Source: Planctomycetota bacterium (lineage in GTDB: Bacteria > Planctomycetota > SBBH01 > JACQRN01). From it: a stretch of 15,422 nucleotides of DNA. The position numbers were made by a program, and so were the translations under genes. The notes under the pieces were generated by a model, which saw only the letters and a program-made list of their open reading frames with translations, did not search any database and was not told the origin of the DNA. Positions 14,070 to 15,422 of this stretch are shown piece by piece; the first letter of the stretch is position 1, and each line of letters opens with the position of its first letter. The stretch spans positions 1-15,422 of the forward strand of contig JACQRN010000035.1 in NCBI GenBank assembly GCA_016206515.1, given 5' to 3'.

Positions 14070-15422
14070 GGACGGCACGGCGCGCATCCCTCGCGACGCT
14101 CGCGCTCGCACTGGGGCTCGGATTCGCGCTGCGACTCTGGGGGATCGGGTTCGGATTCCCTCTCCTGGTTCACGCCGACGAGGGGGTGATCGTCCAGAAC
14201 GCGGCGGGGGCGGGGGCGGGCCGCCTCGACCCGGGGTGGTACGTGCAGGGACCTCTCGCCTCGTGGCTTCTCGCGGCGCTCTGGGGGGTCCGGTTCACGG
14301 CCCTGCGCGTGATCGGCGCGATCGCGGGGACCGACGCGTACAAGGACGCGTTCCTGACGGACCCGACGCCGTTCTACCTGTGGGGGCGCGCGGCCCTGGG
14401 GGCGCTGCTCGGGACGGTCTCGATCTGGACGACGTGGCGGATCGGGCGGGAGGCGCTCGGAAGGCCGGTCGCGGCGCTCGGGGCGTTCCTGTTCGCCGTG
14501 TCGTTCCTCGCGGTGCGCGACGCGCACTTCATCTATGTCGACATGGGGATGCTCGCCTGCGCGACGCTCTGCGCGGCGTGCTGGCTGCGGTACGCGCGGA
14601 CGGGAACGTCGCGTCCGCTCCTCCTCGGCGCCGTCGCGTGCGGGGCGGCCGCCGCCTTCAAGTACAACGCCGCGCTCATCGGCCTGCTCCTCGTGGCGGT
14701 CGTCCTGACCGGACGCCCCCGGAGGTGGGGACACCTGGTGCTCGGCACACTTGTCACCTGCGCAACCCTCGCCCTCGGGAACCCCTTCCTGCTCCTGAAC
14801 CCCGCGGGCGTCTGGGCCGACCTCTCCGCGGAGGGAGCCAAGCACGGCGCGCACCCGTGGGGACACCACTTCACCTACTCGCTCGTGGGCGGGGCCGGAT
14901 GGCCGGTCGCTCTCCTGGGCGCGCTCGCGTGCCTTGCCGCGCTCGCGCGGGGGAGCCGGCGAGAGCGTCTCCTGTGGCTCGTCCCCCTCCTCTGGTACGC
15001 CTACGCCACCCGTCACGCTCTCGCCTACGCCCGCTACGTCCTGCCGATCCTCCCGTTCGCGTGCCTCGGCGCCGCGCAGGTTCTGGCGCGGGCGATCCCG
15101 CGCGGGAGGCGCCGCCTCCTCCTGCCGCTGGCTGTCCTGCTGGTGGCCGCGCCGACCGCCGCGAAGTCGATCCTGTTCGACCGGCTCCTGGCGCGCCCGG
15201 ACGCGCGCGTCGAGCTCGCCCGCTGGCTGCGGACCGCCCCGGAGGTCCCGGACGGCGCGCGACTCGCGCTCGACCACACCTTCTGGACGACCGGGGCACT
15301 CCCGACCTGGGCGTTCGGCCGCACCGACGCCCAGCTGGCGGGGATGGAAGCGACCGCCCAGACGGACGCGCAGAGGGACCGCCTGCGCCGCCTGCGTACG
15401 ATCGGCGAACGGCCGGGGGGGA
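14066..15422 (+). CDS. GT-C (GT39-like) membrane glycosyltransferase, cut by the right edge
   Basis: ATG 14066 overlaps the previous stop as ATGA, and the frame stays open to the window end, giving at least 452 residues. The outline is a first helix at about 8-28, PLLVHADEGVIV at 32-43 with the D-E pair, LDPGWYVQGPLASW at 54-67, RAALGALLGTVSIW at 108-121, VRDAHFIYVDMG at 150-161, AAFKYNAALIGLL at 196-208 and ARYVLPILPFACLG at 322-335. It then enters a soluble tail with ARPDARVELARWL, as is usual for the family. A small GCGGGG repeat around 14201-14220 gives an AAGAGAG run in the first loop. The end of the tail is missing from the window. It follows another GT-C gene, so the two may add successive sugars. 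Confidence 0.9.
   Translation, partial: MRTARRASLATLALALGLGFALRLWGIGFGFPLLVHADEGVIVQNAAGAGAGRLDPGWYVQGPLASWLLAALWGVRFTALRVIGAIAGTDAYKDAFLTDPTPFYLWGRAALGALLGTVSIWTTWRIGREALGRPVAALGAFLFAVSFLAVRDAHFIYVDMGMLACATLCAACWLRYARTGTSRPLLLGAVACGAAAAFKYNAALIGLLLVAVVLTGRPRRWGHLVLGTLVTCATLALGNPFLLLNPAGVWADLSAEGAKHGAHPWGHHFTYSLVGGAGWPVALLGALACLAALARGSRRERLLWLVPLLWYAYATRHALAYARYVLPILPFACLGAAQVLARAIPRGRRRLLLPLAVLLVAAPTAAKSILFDRLLARPDARVELARWLRTAPEVPDGARLALDHTFWTTGALPTWAFGRTDAQLAGMEATAQTDAQRDRLRRLRTIGERPGG

Noticed and set aside
12294..14111. Long open frame (about 605 codons) on the - strand opposite the GT-C gene
   Set aside because: Arg/Gly/Pro-rich shadow with no motif or helix pattern. The + strand protein has clear family motifs along its length. 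Stops are rare in all frames of this GC-rich DNA.
13958..15277. Long open frame (about 439 codons) on the - strand opposite the last GT-C gene
   Set aside because: Arg/Glu/Pro-rich shadow of a clear GT-C frame.
1..15422. Search by eye for tRNA, rRNA, riboswitch, CRISPR repeats, transposases and phage genes
   Set aside because: None seen. Coding is nearly continuous and gaps are at most 27 bp.

Overview
This window comes from a very GC-rich bacterial genome. G or C fills nearly every third codon position, and by eye I estimate about 70% GC. No ribosomal or housekeeping marker gene is present, so I cannot name the phylum. The gene set (non-hydrolysing UDP-GlcNAc 2-epimerase, O-antigen ligase/polymerase-like protein, GT-C membrane glycosyltransferases, bactoprenol-type GT2) fits a Gram-negative-type cell-surface polysaccharide or protein-glycosylation locus. 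I see no tRNA, rRNA, CRISPR array, insertion sequence, phage gene or attachment site, and no gene-free stretch longer than 27 bases.

Layout. Block A (+, from the left edge to 5922): the C-terminal part of a Gfo/Idh/MocA sugar-nucleotide oxidoreductase, a soluble GT2, an acylphosphatase, a GT-C membrane glycosyltransferase, an FkbM methyltransferase and an O-antigen ligase-like protein. Block B (-, 9659 down to 5886): a GT-C membrane glycosyltransferase, a GT4 glycosyltransferase and WecB. Block C (+, 9687 to the right edge): a methyltransferase with a cysteine-pair N-terminus, a bactoprenol-type GT2, a second methyltransferase, and two GT-C glycosyltransferases, the last cut by the window edge. 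A and B converge and overlap by 37 bp. B and C diverge from a 27-bp gap with a near-palindromic AT island at its centre.

How the genes could work together (inference). The oxidoreductase and WecB would make or modify a UDP-N-acetylhexosamine donor. The soluble GT2 and the GT4 add sugars on the cytoplasmic face. The bactoprenol-type GT2 loads single sugars onto a polyprenyl phosphate, which the four GT-C enzymes could use on the outer face of the membrane. The methyltransferases decorate or cap the glycan, and the ligase-like protein polymerises or transfers it. Eight of eleven same-strand junctions are 4-nt ATGA/GTGA overlaps, so each block is probably one translationally coupled operon.

Most of the content is familiar in kind. 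The points most worth a second look are the symmetric divergent promoter with two apparently leaderless genes, the in-frame 15-bp tandem repeats in three glycan genes (largest in wecB), and a C10 tract near the end of a glycosyltransferase gene where a +1 slip would fuse it to the FkbM methyltransferase. I did not find a clearly new biological system.
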